From contig OY762289.1 in NCBI GenBank assembly GCA_963665495.1, positions 744,001 through 808,000 on the forward strand: a DNA stretch of 64,000 nucleotides, in the 5' to 3' direction. The stretch is from G963665495 sp963665495. GTDB lineage: Bacteria > Desulfobacterota > Desulfovibrionia > Desulfovibrionales > Desulfovibrionaceae. A model generated the notes under the pieces. The model was not told where the DNA came from, made no database searches, and worked only from the letters and a program-made list of their open reading frames with translations. Made by a program: the position numbers and the translations under genes. Positions 24,646-33,875 of this stretch are shown here, in pieces (the stretch's first letter is position 1; the number at the start of each line of letters is the position of its first letter).

Positions 24646-25893
24646 CTATCTCGTTTGTTCGGAGGAGGGTATCTGTGCCACTCCCGGCGCGGCCTCGTAA
24701 GGGAGCTTCAGCCCAGTTGACGAATCGGGCAGGGCCTGCTTCAAGGCATCCAGTCCGGGTTGGGCGTTTTCGCCCCCCGCCGTATTGTTGTCCGGGCTTT
24801 TAATAACGTCGGATGCATTTTTTTGACCGGATAGCGCGCCGTATGGCGACTGGTTGGTATCGTTCTTAGGCAACGGCAGAATCACTGAGGTCTTGTCCGG
24901 CAGCAGCATGACATTCAGCTCCTGCGACAGGCTGTCGATATACTGGAAAGTCAGAAGGTCTTTGTTGGTCTGCAAAGCGTTTGAAATGAGCTGCAAGGCT
25001 TTTTGTCTGGCCTGTGCTTTGATGATTGTTGCCTGGGCACGAGCCTCGGCCTTGTATCTGATGGCATCTGCCTTTGCCTGGGCAAGGATGCGAATATGGC
25101 GGCTGTTACCTTCCGCCAGGTTCATTACCTGCCGGGCTTCATGTTGTCGCTGGGTTTGCTTTTCGAGAGCCACCTGCTTCAATTCCACCGCGTGCGAATA
25201 ATCCTCGGAAAAGGTAATATTGCGCAGGATGAAATTTTTCATCAGCAGGCCCACTTTATTGGAGATCCGGCGCAGCTGGCCCGAAAGTTCGAGCCCCATG
25301 ATCCTTCGCGAGCTGCTGTTGACTTCGTCCACGGTGTATTTGGCGACATAGTCGCGGATGACACCGCGAACCATGGGCCGGACAAGGTCTTCAATATAGC
25401 GGTTCTGCCAGTCGATATGCAGTTTGACTACTCTGTCCGGATTGACGGCGAACATGAAGGAGCAGTCGATGATAACTTCCTGACCATCGGTCGTACGGCA
25501 GCGGATGGAGTCGTCGCCCTGATGGTTGCCGTCCGCAGGCCTCCAGGTCATGGTGTAGGTCTGTATGGAAATGGGATAGGGAACGACCGTTTCAACAACG
25601 GGTACGATCCAGTTGAGTCCGCCAGGCAGAGGTTCCGGCCGGATACCTCCCCGCGAGAGCATAGAGACTACCACGCCCACGTATTGGGGATAGATGAAAA
25701 CTGTTGCGGCATTGACCACCGTGATCAGCAGCAGCATTGCCAGGTAGACCAGCAAACGGCGCATACGGAGCAGGTTCTTGATGGCAGTCCAGAAACCGCG
25801 GAATCGGGTCTGACGCCAAAAGATATAGCATATCCAGACGCCGAAAACGATCCAGGCAATTATCGTGAAGTAGTACAAAGCTCTGTCAAGCAT
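24646..25893 (-). CDS. SPFH/band-7 (stomatin-like) membrane protein, copy 1
   Basis: ATG 25893 is eight bases after AAAGG and is preferred to GTG 25899. The 415-residue product has two N-terminal membrane helices (TIIAWIVFGVWICYIFW; LLVYLAMLLLITVVNAATVF), an SPFH domain with YVGVVVSMLSRGGIRPEPL, and an Ala-rich coiled coil (ILAQAKADAIRYKAEARAQA). A polar tail ends the protein. The close paralog next door suggests a hetero-oligomeric cage, as with HflK/HflC, though no sequence link to those is claimed. The gene lies 44 bases after the second ABC transporter. Confidence 0.85.
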   Translation of the reverse strand: MLDRALYYFTIIAWIVFGVWICYIFWRQTRFRGFWTAIKNLLRMRRLLVYLAMLLLITVVNAATVFIYPQYVGVVVSMLSRGGIRPEPLPGGLNWIVPVVETVVPYPISIQTYTMTWRPADGNHQGDDSIRCRTTDGQEVIIDCSFMFAVNPDRVVKLHIDWQNRYIEDLVRPMVRGVIRDYVAKYTVDEVNSSSRRIMGLELSGQLRRISNKVGLLMKNFILRNITFSEDYSHAVELKQVALEKQTQRQHEARQVMNLAEGNSRHIRILAQAKADAIRYKAEARAQATIIKAQARQKALQLISNALQTNKDLLTFQYIDSLSQELNVMLLPDKTSVILPLPKNDTNQSPYGALSGQKNASDVIKSPDNNTAGGENAQPGLDALKQALPDSSTGLKLPYEAAPGVAQIPSSEQTR

Positions 25894-25937
25894 CGGCACC
25901 GCCTTTCAAATCGTCCTTTTTCAGTCTTTCAGAGAGC

Positions 25938-28148
25938 TTACGGATGGGCTATGACCAGCAGCGCGGGAGCCCGTTTAAATACGCATTCGAGCGCCAGTCG
26001 CATGTTGGCCGGGTCCAGAGCGGCAAAACTCTCATCCAGTATGATCAGGTCCGTGTGCTGCAGCAGCGCACGGGCTATGTATAATCTGCTGCGTTCGCCA
26101 TGGGAAAGCTGCCAGCCGCTTTCTCCCACAATCTGTTGAAAACCTGCAGGCATCCGCTCCAGCAATTCGCCAAGTCCCAGTTCCCTGCAGATGGTCTCTG
26201 CCTCTTCAAGATCTTCGTCACGCGGAGGCCAGCAGCGTCCCATCAACAGGTTGAACGAAAATGTTTCGGTAAAAACATGGTTCTCATGAAACTGCGGCGC
26301 CGAAACCACCCGGCTGCGCCAGGTTTCCGTGCCCAGGGTCTGCATATCAAATCCGCGCAGCAAATGCAGCCCGGAAAGAGGCTTGCGCAATCCGGCCACC
26401 AGACTGGCAAGAGTAGTCTTGCCGCCGCCTGACGGTCCTTCCAGAAGGACACGGTCCCGGTCGAAAATTTTCAGATCGCAGCCGTTGAGCACCGGGTGTC
26501 CGTAGTCCCTATAACGAAAAATAAGGTCGCGCGAAAGTAGCAGCGGGTCCGGACTGCCGTTTCCTGACGCGTCCTGCTGCTCGGAGGAAAAAGTCAGCGA
26601 GAACGAGGCTGCTTCGCTATTGAGTTCCTCCGCTTTGACCCGGAACATCGGCGAGATCTGCTCCCAGGCAATGCGCACCTGAACAATACTGAGCACGCCC
26701 ATGACAAAGGTGGAGAGAGATTGCGAGGCAAGCAGAACGCCGCCCAGACTGATGGCCAGCGCAGTATTGTCCTGTGGCGTGAACACAAATGCGTAGGCCA
26801 TGCCCGCAAGACCCAGCAGCAGCCAGCCGCGCGAGCTGAATGCCTGCAGGCTGATGCCGGCCCGGTCGAGCTGTTCCGAAAGAGTCAGATAACGATGCAG
26901 CTGACGGTCTTCCTCCTCGTGCCATTTATCCGGCTCTCTTTGCGCCAGGCGCGTCCGGTTGCCGACCATCTGCTCAACGATTCCGTTGGTCATTTCGCGG
27001 TAGCTGGCCACCCATGAGCGGCTTTTGCGGTAATAATTCCAACAAAAGAGAAAAATAATCAGCATCCAGACCACGAGAATCAGCCCGTGCACGAGCCCAC
27101 CGGCGCCATGGGCCAGGATGACGACAGCGCTCAACAGCTCGAAGATCGCCACAAGAGCGGAGAAACCGCCTTGCAGCAGCAACTGTTCAAAGGCTTCGGA
27201 TTCCATGACCCGGCTCAGGAACTGGCCTGCGCCCTGGCTGCGTATGGATTCCGGATCCAGCTGGAGAGTGCCGAAAATCAGCCGGAGTTTGAGGAGCAGG
27301 CCGGAGCCGGTGGAAAGCTGGCTCTGCGACCAGAGTTCCAGCAGCTGGAAGGGAATGATGCTGACCAGCAGCAAGGCCCAGGCCGTGAGCCACGAACGTT
27401 CGAAATAGCCCTGCAGAGCGCCCTGGCCGATGATCCACCAGGAAAAGAAAAACAGACTGAGCGCCAGAATATGGGCCAGGAAAAATGTCCCGAGCCTCCA
27501 GTGCAGCTTCTGTCTGCGCATCTGCCCCAGAAAATTGCTGGCCGGGGAGAGCCGGAGCAGCCAGCAGCCTTCTATGGGGATGGCTCCAAGTTGTTCGCGC
27601 ATGATCGCTCGCTGGGCATGCTCGCGTCTTTCGTTTTCAATAGCCGCACGTTCGAATAATTTATTGATGGGCTCTGCAACGGCATCTTCCAGATGGCCGC
27701 AAAGAGCCAGGCGGACCTGCTCGCGGGGGACAACCCGCGTACGCCTGTTTTGGCAGAGCAGGCGCATACGGCCCCGGCCCGAGCGCAGAACAAGGAGATA
27801 GCCCGGCGTGCTGTTGCCGTTGCCCGGCCGGACGCGCAATAAGGCTGGCGCACAGGCGTCCAGCATGGCTTCGAGGTCGGCATAAGTTGTTTCAACTTCT
27901 TCGGATTCGATTTGCAATCTGGTGGCGAGAAACTGAATCCACTTGGCGTGGATTGCGGAGTTCGACTGTTGCAGCGCGTCAGGCGCCGGAGGCAGTTCGA
28001 CAGGAGTCGACGTCAGCCGGCTTTTTCTGGCCAGAAGCTCCATAGCCTCGTTGAGGCGCTCGGCCGGCCATACGCAGCTTTCCCAGGGCAAAGTGTTTTG
28101 CAAGCGAATCTCTGAACGGTATTGAGGGTCATGAAAAATAACGCTCAC
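25938..28148 (-). CDS. ABC exporter without peptidase, NHLM-type second transporter
   Basis: This 736-residue protein starts at GTG 28148 with only a weak ribosome-binding site. About 220 N-terminal soluble residues include a beta-rich patch (LLRVRPGNGNSTPGYLLVL) that could be a degenerate C39-like domain but lacks its cysteine motif. A six-helix membrane domain follows, then an ATPase domain with Walker A (LLEGPSGGGKTT, about 570-579), signature LSHGERSR and Walker B (LIILDESFAALD). The protein stops at VIAHP, one residue past the switch histidine, so the usual 30-40 residue end of the domain is missing. It probably pairs with the C39-ABC protein or with itself. Confidence 0.82.
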   Translation of the reverse strand: MSVIFHDPQYRSEIRLQNTLPWESCVWPAERLNEAMELLARKSRLTSTPVELPPAPDALQQSNSAIHAKWIQFLATRLQIESEEVETTYADLEAMLDACAPALLRVRPGNGNSTPGYLLVLRSGRGRMRLLCQNRRTRVVPREQVRLALCGHLEDAVAEPINKLFERAAIENERREHAQRAIMREQLGAIPIEGCWLLRLSPASNFLGQMRRQKLHWRLGTFFLAHILALSLFFFSWWIIGQGALQGYFERSWLTAWALLLVSIIPFQLLELWSQSQLSTGSGLLLKLRLIFGTLQLDPESIRSQGAGQFLSRVMESEAFEQLLLQGGFSALVAIFELLSAVVILAHGAGGLVHGLILVVWMLIIFLFCWNYYRKSRSWVASYREMTNGIVEQMVGNRTRLAQREPDKWHEEEDRQLHRYLTLSEQLDRAGISLQAFSSRGWLLLGLAGMAYAFVFTPQDNTALAISLGGVLLASQSLSTFVMGVLSIVQVRIAWEQISPMFRVKAEELNSEAASFSLTFSSEQQDASGNGSPDPLLLSRDLIFRYRDYGHPVLNGCDLKIFDRDRVLLEGPSGGGKTTLASLVAGLRKPLSGLHLLRGFDMQTLGTETWRSRVVSAPQFHENHVFTETFSFNLLMGRCWPPRDEDLEEAETICRELGLGELLERMPAGFQQIVGESGWQLSHGERSRLYIARALLQHTDLIILDESFAALDPANMRLALECVFKRAPALLVIAHP

Positions 28149-28365
28149 CGGCGAAAAAGCACCCAGCAGCGCACAACAATGTAAAAAAACTTACACGACA
28201 TGCACTTATGCAGCAAGTGGAAGATTTAAAACCATCGTGTGGCTTGGAGCATGCGTTGCCGGAGCAGGCATACCGTCAGGCGGAAGGCGGGAGATCCTCA
28301 CCGGCTTGCAAGAGATTGAAGCACCCGTTCGCGTTGGTTGTCATATCAGGAAGTTGGAGAATAAA

Positions 28366-29796
28366 TCAGGGGGACGTTCCGGTGTTTTTTTCGCAATCGG
28401 CCTTGAAAAACGAATCATATAGAACAGTGGCGCAAAACGTATGCCCGAGGGGAGTGAAATGGCCCGTACCTCCCCGAAAAAAGAGACTTCGTAGTGTTTG
28501 CACTCCTTCTTTGCCTCGAGTGTTCACCAGGTCCTGAAAACTAGGCATGAAGTCCTTTACGGCTATGCCCTGGCGCAACAGAGCCTGGGACAAGTCCGTC
28601 TGCACCGCCGTCATGTTTACCCCAGGAAAAGACGTGCGCCAGCCGTAACGGTAGACGAAGTCATACCACGGGGTGTTCAGGTTGGGGACAATGACTACGA
28701 TCAGGCGGATATTATGGGCTTTGCAGTAAGCGGACATTTGTTCATACAGCTTTGTGCAGATTTCCAGGGCGTCCCGGACTTCAGGGGGGCGCGGTTCGCG
28801 GAAAATGAATCCGGTCGCGCTGTCGTCGTCATAGACGCGGTCATGAATATGCTGCATAGCGTCCTGCTGTGAAAGAGTTCCTTTGACGGCAGGAGGTTGT
28901 TTGGAATTTCGGAGGGAAACGCTCTTGCTAATTCTTGTCAGGACCCGGTGCAACAGCAGATGGCTTTCCGCCATATTGACCAGGCGGTAAAAAGAAAGGG
29001 GCTTATGGTTTGCCTCCAGAAAATGTCGGAACCTGCGGGCATTGTCCTTGTCTTTGGCACTCAGAAAAATATTTCCGTCCGGGGCAAGTTCATAGGCGAA
29101 ATAGTGGCCGGTTGTGTTGCTGTTGTATTGTTCGAGTCCTTTGCTGGCATTGCGAAAGTCATTGCCGGAAAAGTGAACAGTAATCGCCGTGTCAATGTCA
29201 AAATATTCTTTATCGTATCTGAGGATTTCCAGATAATGCTGCGGTCCTTTTCCTGAGTAGCCCGTGGCAATGATATCGTATTTACCCGGACAACTGTTTT
29301 CAAGAAGCTGTTGCAGCCGGGTTCCCATATGCTCCTGTTTGGATATTTGCAGCGCGTCTACAAAACTATCCCCTATAATCGCCACTCGTTGTGCATCTTT
29401 TCGAAAACGAAATTCGGAATAATGCCAGCCGTAACGGTTCATCATGTCGTTACCGTGGCCTTCCTCACTGTTGTATATCCGTGCGTACGGGGTATGATGC
29501 GCAATATTCAAATGCGGCAACAGCCCGAATAACGCCAGAACCTGCAATACTAATTCCATGCTGAAGATCAGAAAAAGAAAATATCGGATGCAGAAACGTA
29601 TTTTTCTCCAGGGCAGGATTGCTCCGGCAAGAAAAAAAAGAAAGCCGAGAGTCCAAAAGAGCCAGAGTTGCAGTGGATAACACGTGCCATCGAGCATGTT
29701 GTTGAAACGGATGCCGCAAACTGCAGCGCATACAAGCGCTCCAGCCCAGAATAAAAGGGACAATTTGTCAGGGAAAAAAGAAAAAAGGACTGCCAT
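28366..29796 (-). CDS. membrane-anchored SGNH/GDSL-type hydrolase
   Basis: This 476-residue protein has three or four N-terminal membrane helices (residues about 10-100), then an extracytoplasmic SGNH domain: nucleophile block AIIGDSFVDALQI, glycine/asparagine block HFSGNDFRNA, and a C-terminal GHFTPLGH histidine. SGNH proteins often add or remove acyl groups on envelope glycans. A 217-base gap separates its stop from the ABC start, so it may or may not share the export transcript. It is divergent from an FkbM methyltransferase gene across an AT-rich region. Confidence 0.75.
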   Translation of the reverse strand: MAVLFSFFPDKLSLLFWAGALVCAAVCGIRFNNMLDGTCYPLQLWLFWTLGFLFFLAGAILPWRKIRFCIRYFLFLIFSMELVLQVLALFGLLPHLNIAHHTPYARIYNSEEGHGNDMMNRYGWHYSEFRFRKDAQRVAIIGDSFVDALQISKQEHMGTRLQQLLENSCPGKYDIIATGYSGKGPQHYLEILRYDKEYFDIDTAITVHFSGNDFRNASKGLEQYNSNTTGHYFAYELAPDGNIFLSAKDKDNARRFRHFLEANHKPLSFYRLVNMAESHLLLHRVLTRISKSVSLRNSKQPPAVKGTLSQQDAMQHIHDRVYDDDSATGFIFREPRPPEVRDALEICTKLYEQMSAYCKAHNIRLIVVIVPNLNTPWYDFVYRYGWRTSFPGVNMTAVQTDLSQALLRQGIAVKDFMPSFQDLVNTRGKEGVQTLRSLFFRGGTGHFTPLGHTFCATVLYDSFFKADCEKNTGTSP

Positions 29797-29976
29797 GGTT
29801 CCGTTTGTTCGGTAGTGTACAGGACGTGAAAACGTGAGTTTGTGAGCAAAAAAAGATCAGTGCCAGGAAATAAATCGTTTTTTTTTGTTGTATTTGTCAA
29901 GGGCTACTTGTTTTGGTTTGGGATATCTGAGTGAATAGGCCTTTCTTTTATTGAATTTTGACAAATATAAAAATCT

Positions 29977-29996
29977 AATATTGTTTTGACAATATT
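29977..29996. promoter_or_regulatory. 20-base palindrome between SGNH and FkbM genes
   Basis: AATATTGT (29977-29984) and ACAATATT (29989-29996) are perfect eight-base arms around TTTG. It lies in a very AT-rich divergent gap (29797-30073), with two TTGACA boxes nearby on the plus strand (one overlapping the palindrome) and one on the minus strand further left. It may bind a dimeric regulator of both genes. Confidence 0.4.
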
Positions 29997-30073
29997 GTTT
30001 CCGTTTGTTATTAAACAAAAAGTATATTATAGAGGCTGTTTATAAAAGTATTTATTACTAAATAGGAACTGTT

Positions 30074-30940
30074 ATGGGGCTTTTTGGGGCAGTTCTCAAT
30101 GGATACTGTTCCATTGTCAGGGCGATGTATTCACCTTTCTATGTTTTGCCTGTGCAGCAACGTAACCTTGCTCTATCTTCACTTTATAGTAAAATATCAC
30201 CCATACTCAATGTGGAAACGAAATACGGAGTAATAAAATTCCATTCTCCATCCACAAAAGTTGCCTGGCGGATAAATACATATCATAAGAAAGAACCAGA
30301 AACATTGTGTTGGATTGATAAATTTGATCCATCAGATGTTTTTTGGGATATTGGGGCCAATATTGGCCTCTACTCGTTATATGCAGCAAAAAGAAAGATA
30401 AAAACCTTTGCCTTCGAGCCTGCATCTTCTAATTTTTATCTGCTCAATCGTAATATTGAGCTTAACGATCTTAATACGTTCTTAATGGCTTATTGCTGCG
30501 GTCTTGATAAAGAAGAGTATCTCGGCCATCTGCTGATGAGTTCTACTGAAGCCGGAAATGCTTTGTCATTGTCCTGTATGGAAGAAATGGATGCTGATCT
30601 GCATATCCGCTCTGTCTGTTTTCCCGTATCGTTCAGTCAGGGGATCGGAACCTATAGCATAGATGGTCTGACACGGTCGCCGCAAATTGATTTTCCCAAT
30701 CATATCAAAATAGACGTGGATGGGATCGAGCTGCAGATTCTTGACGGAGCCCGAAAAACGTTTAAGGATCCTCGCTTGAAAAGTGTCCTGGTGGAGCTGG
30801 ATTCCGGCGATGAGGGACAGATTGCGTACGCCATGGATTTGTTCGCGGCTGCGGGTATGCATCTGCTCAAAAAGGACCAGTCCGAGATGACGCGCGCAGG
30901 GCGTTTTTCCTCTCAGTTCAATTATATTTTCAGCAAATAA
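30074..30940 (+). CDS. FkbM family methyltransferase
   Basis: This 288-residue protein has the SAM-binding motif FWDIGANIGLYSLYAAK, the acidic FAFEPASSNFYLL, and the FkbM-typical KIDVDGIELQILDGA. FkbM enzymes O-methylate sugars or small molecules. AGGAACT precedes the ATG. The first half is visibly more AT-rich than neighbouring genes, which may point to lateral transfer. The target is unknown; with the divergent SGNH gene it could modify an envelope glycan. Confidence 0.85.
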   Translation: MGLFGAVLNGYCSIVRAMYSPFYVLPVQQRNLALSSLYSKISPILNVETKYGVIKFHSPSTKVAWRINTYHKKEPETLCWIDKFDPSDVFWDIGANIGLYSLYAAKRKIKTFAFEPASSNFYLLNRNIELNDLNTFLMAYCCGLDKEEYLGHLLMSSTEAGNALSLSCMEEMDADLHIRSVCFPVSFSQGIGTYSIDGLTRSPQIDFPNHIKIDVDGIELQILDGARKTFKDPRLKSVLVELDSGDEGQIAYAMDLFAAAGMHLLKKDQSEMTRAGRFSSQFNYIFSK

Positions 30941-30996
30941 TCAGATCGCACGGTGTGTTAACAATCAGAGAATGTGTAATTTTTTCAGTTAATCCT

Positions 30997-31362
30997 ATGC
31001 AAAAAGATTCCAGACAAGATGTGGTGTCGGTGTACTCCACCGATAAAGGGCGCATTTGCCCTGGCTGCGGAGAAGCTGTCGGCGCCTGTACGTGCGGCAA
31101 AAAGCAGGCTCCGGCGGGCAAGAACGGCACTGTGTATATTTCGAGGCAGACCAAAGGACGCAAAGGGAAGGGGGTTTCGCTGGTTTCCGGCGTGCCCCTG
31201 GCCCCTGTCGGACTGGCGGATCTGGCAAAAAAGCTGAAGCAAAAATGCGGCAGCGGCGGCACCGTCAAAGACGGGATCATTGAAATACAGGGTGATCACC
31301 GCCAGGCTCTTAAAGCGGAATTGGAAAGACTCGGATATTCGGTAAAGCTTTCCGGCGGGTAG
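30997..31362 (+). CDS. SUI1/YciH-family translation factor
   Basis: This 121-residue protein has a short Cys-containing N-terminus (CPGCGEAVGACTCG) and a SUI1 domain with KGVSLVSGVPL, KKLKQKCGSGGTVKDG and IEIQGDHRQAL. These are bacterial relatives of eIF1 that can influence start-codon choice at the ribosome. The ATG at 30997 has no clear ribosome-binding site; a GTG at 30955 is a longer alternative. Confidence 0.85.
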   Translation: MQKDSRQDVVSVYSTDKGRICPGCGEAVGACTCGKKQAPAGKNGTVYISRQTKGRKGKGVSLVSGVPLAPVGLADLAKKLKQKCGSGGTVKDGIIEIQGDHRQALKAELERLGYSVKLSGG

Positions 31363-31434
31363 CAAAAGCAACTATTGAGTCCACTACACATTTAGCCCAT
31401 TGAATATTACTTCGTATCCGGCTAAAGTCCGTCC

Positions 31435-31725
31435 ATGTTTTCGACATTCCGCGCAAAAATGATCCTTTTTTTGGGGGTCACACTGCTGTTTGTCAGCACG
31501 CTTTTCCCCCCATGGGTAGTGTTTACTGTCGGAAAGACCGGGAGTACGGAACTGCCTTTGGGCTTTAGTTTTCTATTCACTACTCCTGAACCACAAGCGG
31601 CCGGCGTGCATATGAAAGTGGATTTCGTCAGGCTGGTCCTGGATTGGATCATCCTGCTCTGCTGGGTCGTATTTTCTTTACTGGGCGAACATCGCAACCA
31701 GGAAGCGGAAGACGATTCGGAATAG
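31435..31725 (+). CDS. small two-helix membrane protein of unknown function
   Basis: This 96-residue protein has hydrophobic segments around residues 9-28 (MILFLGVTLLFVSTLFPPW) and 66-84 (LVLDWIILLCWVVFSLL), and an acidic tail. I do not recognise a family. It follows the SUI1 gene by 72 bases and converges on the HEAT-repeat gene with an 11-base gap. Confidence 0.5.
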   Translation: MFSTFRAKMILFLGVTLLFVSTLFPPWVVFTVGKTGSTELPLGFSFLFTTPEPQAAGVHMKVDFVRLVLDWIILLCWVVFSLLGEHRNQEAEDDSE

Positions 31726-31736
31726 TTTTTTTGCGG

Positions 31737-33701
31737 CTACTCTTCCGAGGGCTTGTCCGATGTTTGTTCTTCTTGTTTAGTCCGCTGAATGTCCATGGTG
31801 ATTGCATCTATGGCCTGTTTGGCTGCCCGGCGTTGCTTTTCATTGCTCAAAGCTTTTTTCAAATCAGGAAGCGCGGGTTCGGCTGCTCTGCCGATTTTGC
31901 CAAGTGCGGCGGCCGCTTCATTCCGGACTTCCACGGACGTATCGTTTTTCAACACATCCTGTAAGGCGCCCACAGCCTTATCTCCATCTTCATCCAGCAT
32001 GGCAAGCGCGTGAATGGCGGCGAGTTTGTTGCTTTTTTCCTGATGTTGCAGCTGCGAAATAATGAACTCCCAGCCCTGGCCGCCGATTTCCGCTAGCGCG
32101 TAGCCCGCATTCACTCGCTCGTCCATGTCGTGCGCACGAATAAAGGTCTCGCGCAAACTCGTAAAAGCTGGGGCAGCTTTGGGGCCGATATAGCCCAGGG
32201 CCAGAAGCGCGTTTTTGCGCACCTGAGGATCCGTATCAACCAGGACTTTTTCGAGATCTGCAACAGCATCTCCGGCGTCAGGGCCGATCATGCCGAGGGC
32301 GGTGGCGGCAATGGCGCGGATCTGCGCTTCCGGACTATTTAAGGAGTCGCGCAGCGACTGGATGCCGCGTTCGCCGATTTTTCCCAACGAGTAGGCTGCC
32401 ATGGTGCGTACGGTCTGGTCCTGGTCGCTAAGCGCTTTTTTCAGCTCAGGAACCGCATCCCTGGCGGCAACGCCGATTTCACCAAGTGCGTCAGCGGCTT
32501 CACTGCGTACGGCCGGGTCCTGGTCGGACATCAGCTCGATGAGGGCATTCACCGCCGGGGCGGCGGCAGCGCCGCAGGAGCCGAGCGCTTGCGCGGCTTT
32601 CTGGCGGATGTCCGGATTGATGTCCTGCAGTGCCTTGGTCAGCGCAGGGATGGCTGGTATGCCGATTCTGCCAAGCGCATAGGTGGCGTAAAGTCGGGTG
32701 ATGGAACTGTTGCTTTTGAGCGCCTGCATCAGCTCAGGAACCGCGGCGGCGCCGATGCGTCCGAGCGAGATGGTTGCGGCGTTGTTGATTTCGATGTTCG
32801 GGTCTGAAAGCAGTTCGATGAGTTGCGGCACAGCCTCTCCGGCGGAGGGGCCGGCCCAGCCGACGGCGTAGATGGCATTTTCCTTGACGCTTTCGTCATC
32901 GGAGTGCAAACGCGCGAGCAGCAGGTTTACCGCTTCCGGCCCAATAATACGCAGCGCGTATGCAGCATTTTCCTGGTCGGACTCGGAACCGGTCTTAAGG
33001 ATGTGGAACAAGGCCTCAAATCCGGCAGGTCCTATTTTTTTCAGAGTCTGGGCCACGGCGAGCCGTACGAACGAATTTTGGTCCTGCAGCAGATGGAGCA
33101 GAGCCGGCAAGGCCGGTTCGGCATCCGCGCCCAGATCTCCCAGAGCCAGCACCACGGCCTGGCGGACGCTCGGGCTGCTGTCTTTCAGGGACTGGGAAAG
33201 GATTTGCAGGCTGTGTTTATCCTTGGGGCCAATGGCGGTGATGGCGTAGGCAGTGGCTATGCGTACGTCAGGAATGGGATCTTCCATGAGGCTGCGCAGC
33301 TGGGGAAGGGCGCTGGCTGCTGCGGGACCAAGCAGCTGCAGGCTGGCGGCGCTTTCCGTACGGACTTCCGGCGTATCGTCATAGAGGCCGTTACGGAGAG
33401 GTTCGAGGGCGATGTCCGGCGGCGCGGCGATATCTCCCAAGGCTATGGCCGCAGCCGTACGAACGAGCGGATCCGGGTCATTGGCCAGCGTATCTGCCAG
33501 CTGACGCGCCGCATCCAGAGCCGCCGGGCCCAGTGCGCTCAGGCTTTCCGCAGCGGATTTACGCACGCTCCAATCCGCGGCCTGCAGCTCCCGAATAAGT
33601 TGAGGAACGTCGGAAGAGGGCTCTTGTCCCAACGCCAGACCGTAACAAGCAAGTACAATGAAAACGACCGCAACTGTTTTGCTATAGACGCGCATGCGCA
33701 T
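31737..33701 (-). CDS. exported HEAT-repeat protein
   Basis: This 654-residue protein has a signal peptide (VAVVFIVLACYGLALGQ) followed by about 17 tandem HEAT/PBS-lyase-type repeats of 30-37 residues, such as VRTAAAIALGDIA and VRQAVVLALGDLGADAEPA. The C-terminus is charged (RTKQEEQTSDKPSEE). Such alpha-solenoids bind other proteins; none of the phycobilin-lyase context is present. An in-frame ATG at 33695 is an equally good start. Confidence 0.85.
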   Translation of the reverse strand: MRMRVYSKTVAVVFIVLACYGLALGQEPSSDVPQLIRELQAADWSVRKSAAESLSALGPAALDAARQLADTLANDPDPLVRTAAAIALGDIAAPPDIALEPLRNGLYDDTPEVRTESAASLQLLGPAAASALPQLRSLMEDPIPDVRIATAYAITAIGPKDKHSLQILSQSLKDSSPSVRQAVVLALGDLGADAEPALPALLHLLQDQNSFVRLAVAQTLKKIGPAGFEALFHILKTGSESDQENAAYALRIIGPEAVNLLLARLHSDDESVKENAIYAVGWAGPSAGEAVPQLIELLSDPNIEINNAATISLGRIGAAAVPELMQALKSNSSITRLYATYALGRIGIPAIPALTKALQDINPDIRQKAAQALGSCGAAAAPAVNALIELMSDQDPAVRSEAADALGEIGVAARDAVPELKKALSDQDQTVRTMAAYSLGKIGERGIQSLRDSLNSPEAQIRAIAATALGMIGPDAGDAVADLEKVLVDTDPQVRKNALLALGYIGPKAAPAFTSLRETFIRAHDMDERVNAGYALAEIGGQGWEFIISQLQHQEKSNKLAAIHALAMLDEDGDKAVGALQDVLKNDTSVEVRNEAAAALGKIGRAAEPALPDLKKALSNEKQRRAAKQAIDAITMDIQRTKQEEQTSDKPSEE

Positions 33702-33875
33702 GGCCCCGAAGTTGAAGAGTGTCAGTCGGTTGATTCTTCCATTCTCAATTGGGCTTTCAGATCATCAGATCGTTGGCATTGTATGGTTTAACAGTGCCCG
33801 CTTGCTGTACCACGGGCCGGAAAAACGGTGTCCTCTATTGAAAATTATACATGCACCTTATTGATTGTAGAGCGA

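Noticed and set aside
28149..28365. Two short minus-strand frames (21-22 codons) between SGNH and the second ABC gene, examined as extra peptide precursors
   Set aside because: Neither has a ribosome-binding site or resembles the 26-residue peptide.
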